A stretch of 44,844 nt of DNA from positions 1-44,844 of the forward strand of contig JAEZOA010000141.1 of NCBI GenBank assembly GCA_023441625.1, in the 5' to 3' direction. The stretch comes from Bacillota bacterium. Its GTDB lineage: Bacteria; Bacillota; Clostridia; Acetivibrionales; DSM-1351. Each line of letters begins with the position of its first letter. Within the stretch, counting starts at the first letter, position 1. The notes beneath the pieces were generated by a model. That model had not been told where the DNA came from, searched no databases, and was given only the letters and a program-made list of their open reading frames with translations. The translations under genes and the position numbers were made by a program. Positions 1-9,165 of this stretch are shown in pieces.

Positions 1-660
1 TATATATCCTATAATACTTGTTGCTAATGCACCAAGAGCATCAACGATTAAATCCTTCATTGTGTCAGCCAGAGCCAATCTTCCGACCATAAGCGTTCCG
101 TCTTCATTAGCAAATTTTTGCATATTCAGCCCTAGGAGCCTATCAAAGGAAAATTCGTATATCTCCCATAAAACACCTATTGCCAAGGCAAATGAAAAAG
201 CAAAAATGGCAACAAATATTGGAGACAGATTTATTTTTACCTTTTCAGAATCGTTTAATAGCTTTACAACCGAGAATCCCAAGGCACCTATCATCGCTCC
301 GCTGAAAGTATGCAAAATAGTATCCCAGTGAGGCACCTTATAATAGAAGCTTTTTACTTCTCCAAGATATATTGCTGCATATAAGAATATAATAAATAAT
401 ATGTGCATGAAACCTGGTATATCAATTTTCCATTTTCTTTCAAACATAGAAGGAAGGAACATTATTACCATTCCTAAGATACATTGAATCAGCATTAAAA
501 CATAATCACTTCTGAGCTTCTCATGTTCAACATTTGGAAGCCCTTCTGACGGCGCTGTAATTACATTTATCAAAGAAAAAATAGTTGAGCCTACCAGTGT
601 GGCAAATACTATCCAAAATATTATCTTTTCCCAATTGAGTTTTCTAAATATAATTTTCAT
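1..660 (-). CDS. DUF2238/YjdF-like integral membrane protein (truncated by window edge)
   Basis: The reading frame on the minus strand is open from an ATG at 658-660 to the left edge with no stop, so the C-terminus is missing. About 220 residues are visible. Several hydrophobic helices are separated by short loops, with WDTILHTFSG and further on GVLWEIYEF, then a DTMKDLIVDALG stretch. This spacing of acidic and aromatic motifs within helices is what I know from the DUF2238 (YjdF-like) membrane family, whose function is not established. It lies 231 bases downstream of adhE on the same strand; no strong terminator is evident between them, only a weak hairpin near 840-856. Family assignment is by motif recall, not by search. 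Confidence 0.75.
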   Translation of the reverse strand, partial: MKIIFRKLNWEKIIFWIVFATLVGSTIFSLINVITAPSEGLPNVEHEKLRSDYVLMLIQCILGMVIMFLPSMFERKWKIDIPGFMHILFIIFLYAAIYLGEVKSFYYKVPHWDTILHTFSGAMIGALGFSVVKLLNDSEKVKINLSPIFVAIFAFSFALAIGVLWEIYEFSFDRLLGLNMQKFANEDGTLMVGRLALADTMKDLIVDALGALATSIIGYI

Positions 661-891
661 TTTTTCTCCATAAATAGTCCTAGAACTCAATATATGATAG
701 TGTTTTTAGATATAGTATATATTATATGACATAGTCCTTGCAAATCAAAATAATGTAATTACTATTCTAATAACCTATTTAAAAATAAAAACAATGGCGT
801 ATTTGATATACCTCTGTTGTATACAAGGTTATTTTCAAACAAGCGATTGTTTTATATTTACACTATTGCTTTTACAATCTAAATGTTACTA

Positions 892-3525
892 TTATCCAAC
901 TAATTCATCTGCACTAACATCTGTCTTTCCATAATATGCCTTTAGATACATATCCTTTAATTCACTCATCAGTGGATATCTAGGATTTGCGCCTGTGCAC
1001 TGGTCATCAAAGGCCTGCTCAACCATTTCATCTAACGTTGCTTGGAACTTTTCTTCGTTAATTCCAGCTGCTTTTATTGTCTTTGGAATCCCTATTTTTG
1101 CTTTTAAATCATCTATCTTTACAAGTAGTTTTTTGAATTTTTCTTCATCATTCGCACCATTTATTCCAACAAATGAAGCTATTTCAGCATATCTCTTCAA
1201 TATCTCAGGATACTTGTATTGTGAGAAAGTCCCCATTTTAGTTGGATTCTCCGCTACATTAAACTTCATAACCTCTGTTATAAGAAGTGCATTAGCAACA
1301 CCGTGTGGCAGATGATGAAAAGCCCCAAGCTTATGCGCCATTGAGTGGCAAATACCTAGAAAGGCATTTGCAAATGCCATACCTGCTATTGTAGAAGCAT
1401 TAGCCATTTTTTCTCTTGCAATCGGATCTTTTGCACCATTTTCATATGCTGATGGAAGATATTCAAATATATTCTTTGTAGCCTGCAGTGCCAGACCATT
1501 TGTATAGTCTGAGGCGAGCATTGAGCCGTATGCCTCTACTGCGTGAGTTAATGCATCTATACCAGAAGCAGCTGTCAAACTCTTTGGCATATGCATCATT
1601 AAGTCCACATCAACTATAGCCATCTTAGGCATTAGTTCATAGTCAGCAAGAGGATACTTAACTCCAGTCTTTTCATCTGTAATAACAGCAAAAGGTGTCA
1701 CCTCTGAGCCTGTACCTGCTGATGTAGGAATTGCAACGAAGTATGCCTTTTCACCCAACTTAGGGAATTGATAAACTCTCTTTCTAATGTCCATAAATCT
1801 CATGGCAAGATCCTGGAAATCAACCTCTGGGTGCTCATACAAGGTCCACATGATTTTTGCTGCATCCATAGCCGAACCACCACCAACTGCTATAATAACA
1901 TCAGGCTTAAATTCTCTCATAGCCTCTGCGCCAAGCTTTGCACATTCCAATGTTGGGTCTGGAGCTACATCAAAGAAGGTATGATGATTAATGTTCATCT
2001 CATCTAATAAGTTTGTAACAGTCTTTGTATATCCATTATTATATAAGAAGGAGTCAGTTACAATAAACGCTCTCTGCTTATTCAATACATCCTTAAGTTC
2101 TTTTAATGCAACACCTAAACAACCCTTCTTAAAATAAACCTTTTCTGGAGCTCTAAACCAAAGCATATTTTCTCTCCTCTGCGCAACAGTCTTGATATTG
2201 ATAAGATGCTTAACTCCTACATTTTCCGAAACAGAGTTACCACCCCATGAACCGCAGCCAAGAGTTAATGATGGAGCAAGTTTAAAGTTATAAAGATCCC
2301 CGATACCACCATGTGATGATGGAGTATTTACAAGAATTCTGCAGGTTTTCATTGCAGCAGTAAACTTATTAATTTTATCTTTACCAGTTACTTCATTCAC
2401 ATATAGTGATGAAGTGTGTCCAAAGCCACCATCTGCAACAAGTCTTTCAGCCTTTGCTACTGCTTCCTCAAAGGTTTTTGCCCTATACATTGCAAGCACT
2501 GGCGAAAGTTTCTCATGTGCAAAAGCCTCTGATAATTCGACAGATTCAACTTCTCCAATTAAGATTTTCGTATCAAATGGAACCTCAAAACCTGCTAATT
2601 TTGAAATTGTATGTGCTGTCTGCCCAACAATCTTGGCATTTAGTGCACCATTTATCAAAATAATATCTCTTACCTTCTGTGTCTCAGCCTTGTTTAATAG
2701 ATATGCTCCACGAATTGCAAATTCTTTCTTAACCTCATTGTATACCTTATCTAAAACAATAACCGCTTGCTCAGATGCACAAATCATGCCATTATCAAAG
2801 GTCTTAGAAACTAAAATTGAGCTAACTGCTGTTTTAATATCTGCACTATCATCAATTATTGCAGGTGTATTACCAGCTCCAACACCAATTGCAGGCTTTC
2901 CTGAGGAATAAGCAGCTCGAACCATTCCTGGTCCACCAGTTGCAAGAATGATATTCGCCTCTTTCATTACTCTTTCAGAGAGCTCAATAGACGGTTCATC
3001 AATCCAGCCAATAATTCCTTTTGGTGCTCCAGCTTCCACAGCTGCTTCAAGAATTATTCTGGCAGCTTCAATAGTTGATTTTTTAGCTCTTGGATGTGGT
3101 GAGAATATAATTCCATTTCTAGTCTTTAACGCTATCAATGCTTTAAAAATAGCAGTAGAGGTTGGATTTGTAGTTGGTACAATAGCTGCAATTACTCCTA
3201 AAGGCTCAGCAATCTTAGTAATACCAAAAGCTTCATCTCTTTCAATTACACCACAGGTTTGAGTATCTTTATAGGCATTATATATATACTCTGAAGCATA
3301 ATGATTTTTAATGACCTTATCCTCTACGATACCCATTCCGGTTTCAGCTTGAGCCATTTTTGCAAGGTGAATTCTCTTCTTATTAGCTGCCAATGCTGCT
3401 GCCAAAAATATCTTGTCTACCTGCTCCTGTGAATAGGTTGCAAAAATCTCCTGCGCCTGCTTAATTTCAGCTATTTTTTCTAATAAAGCGTCAACGCTAT
3501 TTACTACTAAATTCTTCTTTGCCAT
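892..3525 (-). CDS. adhE: Bifunctional acetaldehyde-CoA/alcohol dehydrogenase AdhE
   Basis: AdhE reduces acetyl-CoA to acetaldehyde and then to ethanol, using two NADH, in the cytoplasm; it reoxidises NADH during fermentation. The 877-residue length is standard for the fusion. Residues 1 to about 440 are the CoA-acylating aldehyde dehydrogenase, with catalytic Cys249 in NGMICASEQ. A linker follows. The second half is an iron-dependent alcohol dehydrogenase, with the VGGGSAMDAAK nucleotide site, the GTGSEVTPFAV motif and the metal-binding histidines in HAVEAY, CHSMAHKLGAFHHLPHG. The start is set by GGAGGGTGAT just upstream. The gene is probably monocistronic or reads into the DUF2238 gene. Three Rex-like operators in its promoter region indicate control by the cellular NADH/NAD+ ratio. 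Confidence 0.97.
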   Translation of the reverse strand: MAKKNLVVNSVDALLEKIAEIKQAQEIFATYSQEQVDKIFLAAALAANKKRIHLAKMAQAETGMGIVEDKVIKNHYASEYIYNAYKDTQTCGVIERDEAFGITKIAEPLGVIAAIVPTTNPTSTAIFKALIALKTRNGIIFSPHPRAKKSTIEAARIILEAAVEAGAPKGIIGWIDEPSIELSERVMKEANIILATGGPGMVRAAYSSGKPAIGVGAGNTPAIIDDSADIKTAVSSILVSKTFDNGMICASEQAVIVLDKVYNEVKKEFAIRGAYLLNKAETQKVRDIILINGALNAKIVGQTAHTISKLAGFEVPFDTKILIGEVESVELSEAFAHEKLSPVLAMYRAKTFEEAVAKAERLVADGGFGHTSSLYVNEVTGKDKINKFTAAMKTCRILVNTPSSHGGIGDLYNFKLAPSLTLGCGSWGGNSVSENVGVKHLINIKTVAQRRENMLWFRAPEKVYFKKGCLGVALKELKDVLNKQRAFIVTDSFLYNNGYTKTVTNLLDEMNINHHTFFDVAPDPTLECAKLGAEAMREFKPDVIIAVGGGSAMDAAKIMWTLYEHPEVDFQDLAMRFMDIRKRVYQFPKLGEKAYFVAIPTSAGTGSEVTPFAVITDEKTGVKYPLADYELMPKMAIVDVDLMMHMPKSLTAASGIDALTHAVEAYGSMLASDYTNGLALQATKNIFEYLPSAYENGAKDPIAREKMANASTIAGMAFANAFLGICHSMAHKLGAFHHLPHGVANALLITEVMKFNVAENPTKMGTFSQYKYPEILKRYAEIASFVGINGANDEEKFKKLLVKIDDLKAKIGIPKTIKAAGINEEKFQATLDEMVEQAFDDQCTGANPRYPLMSELKDMYLKAYYGKTDVSADELVG

Positions 3526-3617
3526 ACTTGATCACCCTCCATTTTGATAAGTGCAAATCTAAACTTCTTCTTATGAACTCTTGCTGCATTTAAATAAAAT
3601 TCTTAGTTATTATAATT

Positions 3618-3635
3618 TTGTTATTTTTTTAACAA
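3618..3635. promoter_or_regulatory. Third Rex-like operator in the adhE leader
   Basis: TTGTTATTTTTTTAACAA matches 13 of 14 defined bases of the Rex consensus. It lies about 85 bases downstream of the predicted adhE transcription start, within the untranslated leader, so it would act as a roadblock or auxiliary site. Nearby, a 10-bp inverted repeat (3648-3657 with 3678-3687) could form a leader hairpin. Confidence 0.65.
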
Positions 3636-3703
3636 TATGGGTTAAAAATTTTAAGCCCTTCTAAAAAATATACATATGGCTTAAAATTAGTACTTTTAAC
3701 GGT

Positions 3704-3754
3704 GTGTTAATTATTTAACAACTTAATTGTAACTCTTTGTTAAATAATTGTCAA
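3704..3754 (-). promoter_or_regulatory. adhE promoter with overlapping Rex-like operators
   Basis: On the minus strand a near-consensus sigma-A promoter reads TTGACA (3749-3754), 17 bases, TACAAT (3726-3731). A Rex-like site (known consensus TTGTTAA-N4-TTAACAA) at 3704-3721 reads GTGTTAATTATTTAACAA and matches 13 of 14 defined bases; it covers the likely transcription start. A weaker one at 3737-3754 (TTGTTAAATAATTGTCAA, 12 of 14) overlaps the -35 box and spacer. This is a textbook repressor placement. Rex control of adhE is established in clostridia; binding here is inferred from sequence. Confidence 0.82.
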
Positions 3755-3879
3755 TATCTTTTTATAACTTTTAACTGGATTATTTGTTTGCATTTTTTAC
3801 GTTTTTCTTTAAATATTATAGATATGATAAAGTTGCAAAAAGGTTGTTGTTTACGGATTGGAATGCTTTTTTCCTTAAA

Positions 3880-3932
3880 TATCAAAGTACACTTTTCGCA
3901 GATATCCTATCTACAAAAAGTGTACTTTGATA
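3880..3932. repeat. Long perfect inverted repeat between ABC operon and adhE promoter
   Basis: Arms of 17 bases (3880-3896 and 3916-3932) are perfectly complementary, with ATCAAAGTACACTTTT in the left arm. The 19-base loop contains a second small stem (AGATA/TATCT). It follows the stop of the ABC permease at 4012 on the minus strand, where a terminator is expected, but no T-tract follows on either strand. It may be an atypical terminator, an mRNA 3'-end stabiliser, a protein-binding palindrome or a small mobile remnant. Confidence 0.6.
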
Positions 3933-4011
3933 AATTCTCAAAATGCAAATTCATTTATATGCTATTTTGGATACTTGAAATATAAATTTATCCTGAATCT
4001 AAGAAGACTGT

Positions 4012-5112
4012 CTACACCAAGTCCATTAATTTTGTTTGCTTCAAAGGAGCTCTCATACTAATCAATACAATTGCTAGTGGTACTAACAGCATAGTTAGCA
4101 TGCTTTTAGTTAAAATTAAGGTAAAATCCATACCCTTCTCACTTAAAAAACAAATATTGATTCCCCATCCTATTGCAATAGCCAAAAGAATTCCACCTAA
4201 ATAGCCTATAAAGGCAGCTATTCCTATTTCCTTTAGCGATTTTTTAAGAACATATTTTCTTGTGTAGCCGATGGCATGAAGCAGCTCAAGCTCCTTTTTT
4301 CGAACTGAATATTGAATAGTCGTTATATTCACCAAAAAAACTCCAATTACACATACAAGTACTATACCTATAAATAGCTTCATTGCAGCAATTGAACCAT
4401 TGTTTTTATCCATCAAGCTTTTTTGCACATCTATAGTATATGACCGATATTTCTCTGAAAAGTTCTTTTCGATATATTTGTTTATTACCTTTAGGGAATT
4501 TTCATTATTAAATATAGCTAAGGAAACATATGGATCTCCAAGCTGCAATAGGCTTTTATCCTCCATACCTATACCCATAAAACCCCTTCCCTCAAATATC
4601 CCTACAATTTTTACCTCTGCATTAACAAACCAGCCTTCTGTATTCTTTTCAACAATTGAGCCAGGTTTTAATCCATAATCTAACGCAAGCTTTTTATGGA
4701 GGATAATCTCTTTAGGCTTTTGAGGCAGATGCCCTTCTACTAGTTTAAAATCTTTTAACTCCATAATCTGTATAATATCCTTCTGTTCTAGCATTAAGAT
4801 ATAGGCTGGAGAAGAGCCTCCCACAATAGCATGATGCTTAATATCAAATAAACCAATCCCGAAAATTTTTGAATCTCCACTATTTGCAGCTATATTTTTC
4901 ATATCATCTTTTGATATGCCTGTTTTATCACCTAATACTAAAGACATATTTTCCAAAGTATAAATGCTTGTCTCTTTACTCTGCATATCAAGTTGTTCTG
5001 AAAACATTGCTAGAAAATATAGAATAGCAACGCAGAGACTAACTGTGATTATCATTGGAAGCATTTTAGAAAAACTCCCCCTTAGGAAAGCTATAACTGA
5101 AAGTGGTTTCAT
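4012..5112 (-). CDS. ABC transporter permease, FtsX/MacB type (366 aa)
   Basis: A membrane subunit of an ABC exporter of the LolCE/MacB class. A transmembrane helix lies near residues 15-35. It is followed by a large extracytoplasmic domain of about 200 residues, then three helices at the C-terminal end with the FtsX-domain pattern (IGYTRKYVLKKSLKEIGI). Such permeases act in pairs with a cytoplasmic LolD-like ATPase. Its ATG overlaps the stop of the ATPase gene by four bases (ATGA, 5109-5112), so translation is probably coupled. The second permease is encoded upstream at 5885-7033. The substrate is unknown; peptides, lipoproteins or antimicrobials are typical for the family. Confidence 0.88.
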   Translation of the reverse strand: MKPLSVIAFLRGSFSKMLPMIITVSLCVAILYFLAMFSEQLDMQSKETSIYTLENMSLVLGDKTGISKDDMKNIAANSGDSKIFGIGLFDIKHHAIVGGSSPAYILMLEQKDIIQIMELKDFKLVEGHLPQKPKEIILHKKLALDYGLKPGSIVEKNTEGWFVNAEVKIVGIFEGRGFMGIGMEDKSLLQLGDPYVSLAIFNNENSLKVINKYIEKNFSEKYRSYTIDVQKSLMDKNNGSIAAMKLFIGIVLVCVIGVFLVNITTIQYSVRKKELELLHAIGYTRKYVLKKSLKEIGIAAFIGYLGGILLAIAIGWGINICFLSEKGMDFTLILTKSMLTMLLVPLAIVLISMRAPLKQTKLMDLV

Positions 5113-5807
5113 GTTGCATCACCCCAACCTTCAATTCCCGAGTTACTCGTTTCTAGCTCTGATAAACAACCATCCCAAATTGATATAACCCTTGATGCAT
5201 CCTTAAGAATACTGGTATCATGGGTCACTACAATTACTAGCTTTTCTTTTCCATAATCAGATAAAACCTTCATGACCTCAGCTGCTGATTTATGGTCAAG
5301 AGCGGCAGTTGGTTCATCCGCAAATACTACCTTAGGATCGCTAATAAGAGCACGTGCTATAGCAACTCTTTGCCTCTGCCCACCAGAGAGTTGATAAGGT
5401 TTTTTATTCTTTAGCTTCGCTATCCCGAGTTTATCAAAAAGATCTAAAGCTTTATTCTTTAATTCAAGACTTTTATCATTTAAAGGTACAAGCACATTAT
5501 CCAAAACTGTAAGATACTCTATTAAAAATCCTCTTTGGAATATAAAACCGAAATCACTTAATCTTAATCGTGCTTTAGCATCAATAGACATTTTATTAAG
5601 TGTGTTCCCATCATAGCTTATTTTACCTGACGTTGAACTTTTAAGTCCTGCCATAATATAGAGCATAGAGCTTTTACCACTACCCGATGGCCCAATTATG
5701 CCCACCAACCCTTTGTTATCAAGCTTTAGATTAATATTTCTTAAGGCATAGGTTACATCTTCCTTACCTAAATCATAAACAAGGTTAACATCTTCTAATT
5801 CAAACAT
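5109..5807 (-). CDS. ABC transporter ATP-binding protein, LolD/MacB type
   Basis: A cytoplasmic ATPase energising the two flanking permeases. The 232-residue length fits a stand-alone LolD-like subunit. Visible motifs are Walker A GPSGSGKSS, Q-loop FGFIFQ, signature LSGGQRQRVAIARAL, Walker B VVFADEPTAALD and the switch histidine in VVTHD. The start ATG has an AAAGGAG upstream, at a rather long spacing. The gene sits between two single-domain permeases, a permease-ATPase-permease operon. The adjacent NarL-type two-component pair probably controls it, by position only. Confidence 0.93.
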   Translation of the reverse strand: MFELEDVNLVYDLGKEDVTYALRNINLKLDNKGLVGIIGPSGSGKSSMLYIMAGLKSSTSGKISYDGNTLNKMSIDAKARLRLSDFGFIFQRGFLIEYLTVLDNVLVPLNDKSLELKNKALDLFDKLGIAKLKNKKPYQLSGGQRQRVAIARALISDPKVVFADEPTAALDHKSAAEVMKVLSDYGKEKLVIVVTHDTSILKDASRVISIWDGCLSELETSNSGIEGWGDAT

Positions 5808-5833
5808 ATATGTAATAACTCCTTTTCTTTATT

Positions 5834-5880
5834 ACTCAACTTTCCCAGTTGAAATTGTATGAGTTCATGGAAAGTTGGGT
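5834..5880. repeat. Inverted repeat in the permease-ATPase intergenic gap
   Basis: Arms 5834-5845 and 5869-5880 (ACTCAACTTTCC against GGAAAGTTGGGT) pair over 12 positions including one G-U, with a 23-base loop. It starts four bases after the upstream permease stop and ends before the ATPase ribosome binding site. It could stabilise or process the mRNA between operon genes; no T-tract suggests it is not a strong terminator. Confidence 0.5.
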
Positions 5881-5884
5881 TAAT

Positions 5885-7033
5885 TCATTCATATTTCTCA
5901 ATTATTTCAACCTGATCTACACGAGAAAGCGTCCACCATGCTGGAATCAGGCTAAAAATCACTGTGCATAAAGGAATAATAAATACTTTTGATAGACCCT
6001 CAAGCTGGAATAAAATAAACGGATATCCATTTGGGTCGAAAATTAAGACTTTGAGTGCTAGTTTTGCTATTAGTACTAAAATTATTCCAAGTATGAGCCC
6101 TATGATATATGTGATTAAAATCTCCCACGCCGCTCTAAGTAAAATCTTTGCTCTACTGTAGCCTATGGACAGAAGTGTTGCAAACTCATACTTTCTTGAA
6201 AAATATTGTGCGTAGCTCGAATTTCCTGCCGCAAAGGACATTATGAATATGACCACGGCGGCAATGATTGTAGAAACCATGTCCATTAATTCAATATCTT
6301 CTTCAAAATCTCTTCTTCCATCTTCCTTTGTCTGAAATTTTGCATCTTCTGAGCTGGTTCCACTTATTAATTTGTTCAAGGAATCAAGTCTACCAGCTGT
6401 TGCAAATAGAAGATATCTGCTATTATTCTTAAGAATTGTAGCTTCATCTGTCACAGTTATGCCCATAAGGCACTCTCCTTTTAAAACACCAACTATTTTG
6501 TATTTTCCAAATAGTTTCTCGTTTGGATCAACATCTCGCCCTATATAGTCTCCAAGCCGTTTGTCTTTGTTTTTCAAGGTTCTTTCATCAAGCAGAACTT
6601 CACTTTTGTCTTGTTCAGGAAATCGCCCCTCCACAAGTTCTAGTCCCAGATGCTCAAGAACATAGTTTAAATTATTATTACTGACATAGTAAATAGGCAA
6701 ATTAAGATTCCCAAAAACATGAAAATAATCAGTATTTGACAATAGTATAGGAACTATTCTTTCTATATCTGGACTTTCTTTAATCTTACTTAATACATTT
6801 GGATTAATAATACCGTTATCTCCACGGCTAACAACTGTCATGTGATTAAGTGGTCCCGAAAATACCAGTCTTCCACTCTCAGTTACCGAATAGAAAATGG
6901 TTTGAAAAACCATTAACAATAATATACTTACAGCTATAGCGAAAGCCATTGAAAACGACCTTTTCTTGTTGCTTAGGAAATATCGAAGAGCTGACAATGG
7001 CTTGATATTAGATGTGAATTTAGCCTGCTTCAA
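5885..7033 (-). CDS. ABC transporter permease, FtsX/MacB type (382 aa)
   Basis: The first gene of the permease-ATPase-permease operon. It has one N-terminal membrane helix (about residues 28-50), an extracytoplasmic MacB_PCD-like domain, and a C-terminal FtsX-like block of three helices, including SIGYSRAKILLRAAWEILI. It differs in sequence from the 366-residue permease, as expected for a LolC/LolE-like heterodimer. The start is a TTG at 7031-7033 with AGAGGT nine bases upstream. An ATG lies closer to that ribosome binding site but opens only a six-codon frame. Substrate cannot be deduced. Confidence 0.87.
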   Translation of the reverse strand: MKQAKFTSNIKPLSALRYFLSNKKRSFSMAFAIAVSILLLMVFQTIFYSVTESGRLVFSGPLNHMTVVSRGDNGIINPNVLSKIKESPDIERIVPILLSNTDYFHVFGNLNLPIYYVSNNNLNYVLEHLGLELVEGRFPEQDKSEVLLDERTLKNKDKRLGDYIGRDVDPNEKLFGKYKIVGVLKGECLMGITVTDEATILKNNSRYLLFATAGRLDSLNKLISGTSSEDAKFQTKEDGRRDFEEDIELMDMVSTIIAAVVIFIMSFAAGNSSYAQYFSRKYEFATLLSIGYSRAKILLRAAWEILITYIIGLILGIILVLIAKLALKVLIFDPNGYPFILFQLEGLSKVFIIPLCTVIFSLIPAWWTLSRVDQVEIIEKYE

Positions 7034-7068
7034 ATTTCATCTACCTCTTTTCTTTCGTTGATTTACTA

Positions 7069-7142
7069 AAGTCAATTACGGTTCAAAGCCTTTGCCTTCT
7101 AAGCGAATTAAGCTCGGTTTGAATGCAGTTTGTAATTGACTT
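7069..7142. repeat. 11-bp inverted repeat upstream of the ABC operon
   Basis: AAGTCAATTAC (7069-7079) is perfectly complementary to GTAATTGACTT (7132-7142), with 52 bases between. It lies between the NarL-type regulator gene and the first permease gene on the minus strand, where the operon promoter or a regulator site is expected. The spacing is long for a terminator; two half-sites for the response regulator are one possibility. Confidence 0.4.
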
Positions 7143-7250
7143 GATAAATTATATCAATATACTTTTATGAAATTTAGTGCCTTGAGTAACAATCTTTCAT
7201 TACTACAGTAACAAAACTTTCAATAAAAAAGTGAATCAGCTATTACCGAC

Positions 7251-7898
7251 TCACTCCATCATCTGTCTTATTTTTATTACTGCGGTTGTTCTATCCACCA
7301 CTTCTAGCTTACTATAAATGACACTTGCATAGTTTTTAACAGTACCCTCTGATATGTAAAGAGCAGAAGCTATTTGCCGATTCGTAAAGCCATCTGCCAT
7401 CATTACAGCTATATCCGTTTCTCTATCCGATAATTTCAACTGCATTTTTAGTCTATCTTCAAGTTTATCAGGAGAAGCTTTCATTTTTCCAGCAATTTTT
7501 GCAGCTACTTTTGAAGGCAGTACTATTTCATCATTGTAGGCATCCTTAACAGCCTGTATAAGCTTTTCTCCACTAATGTCTTTTAAAAGGTATCCGCTTG
7601 CCCCATATCTCAAAGCATCCGAAATAAAATCTTCATCATTAAAAGTGGTAAGTACTAATACTGCTAATTTAGGCCATCTTTGCTTTATTAGTTTGGTACA
7701 TTCTACTCCATTGAGCTCAGGCATACGAATGTCCATTAAAATAACATCTGGCCTACTGCTCTCAATTATCTCAATTGCCGCTTTCCCACTTGATGCAGTA
7801 GACACCACTATAATATCTGAATCAGTTTCAAGTATCGCTTTCAAGCCGTCTTGAAGGATTTTTTGGTCATCCACTATTAATACCTTTATATTCTTCAT
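7251..7898 (-). CDS. NarL/FixJ-family response regulator
   Basis: A DNA-binding output protein of a two-component system. The receiver domain (about 1-120) shows the acidic pair VDDQ, phospho-acceptor Asp56 in DVILMDIRMPE, the T of LTTF and Lys in YLLKDI. The C-terminal LuxR-type helix-turn-helix (LSDRETDIAVMMADG, then TNRQIASALYISEGTVKNY) binds DNA. The 215-residue length is typical. It is encoded 43 bases after its presumed partner kinase. The operon downstream (7033 to 4012) encodes an ABC exporter and is the likely target, by position only. Confidence 0.94.
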   Translation of the reverse strand: MKNIKVLIVDDQKILQDGLKAILETDSDIIVVSTASSGKAAIEIIESSRPDVILMDIRMPELNGVECTKLIKQRWPKLAVLVLTTFNDEDFISDALRYGASGYLLKDISGEKLIQAVKDAYNDEIVLPSKVAAKIAGKMKASPDKLEDRLKMQLKLSDRETDIAVMMADGFTNRQIASALYISEGTVKNYASVIYSKLEVVDRTTAVIKIRQMME

Positions 7899-7941
7899 TT
7901 ATGTATAGCTCCTTATAATACTTCAATACTTATTTTAAGTA

Positions 7942-9129
7942 CTACTCCTTATTATTTAACGGTAATACTATTTCTATTTCAAAGCCTTCTTCTGACTCTG
8001 TCCTAAAGGTAATCTTACCTCTAGCTTGTTCAATTGATTGCTTCATATTGCTAAGACCAAAACCAGGCACAATATTTTCACGACCTATGCCATTATCCTG
8101 TAGCAAGAAATATAGTTTGTTCTCTTCAAAATTTAGTTTGAAGAAAAAAGCCGTACTTTTACCATGCCTTATACTGTTAGAAATACCTTCCTTCAAAGCT
8201 CTGACTATTAATTCGTCAAACTTAGTATTCATATTATCAGGTAGTTCTATTTCATATTTTATAATGACGTCTGCGTGTCTACAGCTTTCTTCAATTGTAT
8301 CAATTACAGCCTGCTTCAGATTTACCAATATTTTATGGTCTGCAAGCATTCTCACAGAGTACCTCATCTCATCAAGAGCTTTAACAGCCTGAGCATGCGC
8401 CATACTATATTTTTCTTTAGCCTTATTTGGTTCTTTATCAGAAAGCATTTTTCCTGCTTCCATCTCCACAATCACAGTTGTTAGAGTATGTCCAACAGTA
8501 TCATGAATTTCGCGTGCAATTCTATTTCTTTCTTTTAAGGTTGAAATTTCTTCAAGGTTTTCATATGCTAAATTCAAGTCATGATATGCAGCCCTTAACT
8601 TAACCTCTCTATCTTCTCTTTCCTTAATGGAGTTTTCTAACAAAAGATTTCCTTTTAATATTTTGCCAATGAGATAGGAGATAACTCCTGTAAGCAATAA
8701 GGTTGGAGATTCTTTAATAATAATCAATAGCATACCTTTAACAGTTTGAGAGGAAAGCATACCATTCATTATTGTTATATAACCTAGAATAATTGCAACA
8801 TAGAAAGCTGCTCCATATGTCAGCCCCCATACTATACAACAATCAGCAAAAGATATAAGCAGAAGTAGCTTAATTGATTCTCCTGCCCCTATTTTGCCAA
8901 GCCACATCAACAAAAGGAATTCAATAAAATACGTTAAAAATGCAAGTTTAGTATAGGAGTCAGTATTATATATTAACAAATTTCTTATTGTAAATGAAAG
9001 TAACCAGCCTACCGAGAATAATAAATATATCCATAATGAATTAATTCCAGTTATAACCACAATTATTATTCCTACTAAACTAATTATGTACATGATTGTC
9101 AAATATAATTCTTTAATACGGTTACTCAA
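7942..9129 (-). CDS. NarL-type sensor histidine kinase (HisKA_3)
   Basis: A membrane sensor kinase. About six hydrophobic helices fill the first 160 residues, with little extracellular sequence, so it probably senses within or at the membrane. A short coiled coil precedes the HisKA_3 phospho-acceptor motif (REIHDTVGH; His209 in the 395-residue form). The HATPase_c domain follows, with ALKEGISNSIRHG and FGLSNMKQSIEQARG. The frame is open to a TTG at 9150, but a GGGGGA motif seven bases before a TTG at 9127-9129 sets the better start (MSNRIKELY). The partner regulator follows on the same strand. Confidence 0.9.
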   Translation of the reverse strand: MSNRIKELYLTIMYIISLVGIIIVVITGINSLWIYLLFSVGWLLSFTIRNLLIYNTDSYTKLAFLTYFIEFLLLMWLGKIGAGESIKLLLLISFADCCIVWGLTYGAAFYVAIILGYITIMNGMLSSQTVKGMLLIIIKESPTLLLTGVISYLIGKILKGNLLLENSIKEREDREVKLRAAYHDLNLAYENLEEISTLKERNRIAREIHDTVGHTLTTVIVEMEAGKMLSDKEPNKAKEKYSMAHAQAVKALDEMRYSVRMLADHKILVNLKQAVIDTIEESCRHADVIIKYEIELPDNMNTKFDELIVRALKEGISNSIRHGKSTAFFFKLNFEENKLYFLLQDNGIGRENIVPGFGLSNMKQSIEQARGKITFRTESEEGFEIEIVLPLNNKE

Positions 9130-9165
9130 ATAACAGTCCCCCACACACAAAATATGTCTTTTACC

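Noticed and set aside
2414..2911. 165-codon plus-strand frame inside adhE
   Set aside because: It is the antisense shadow of the well-conserved aldehyde dehydrogenase domain and has no start signal.
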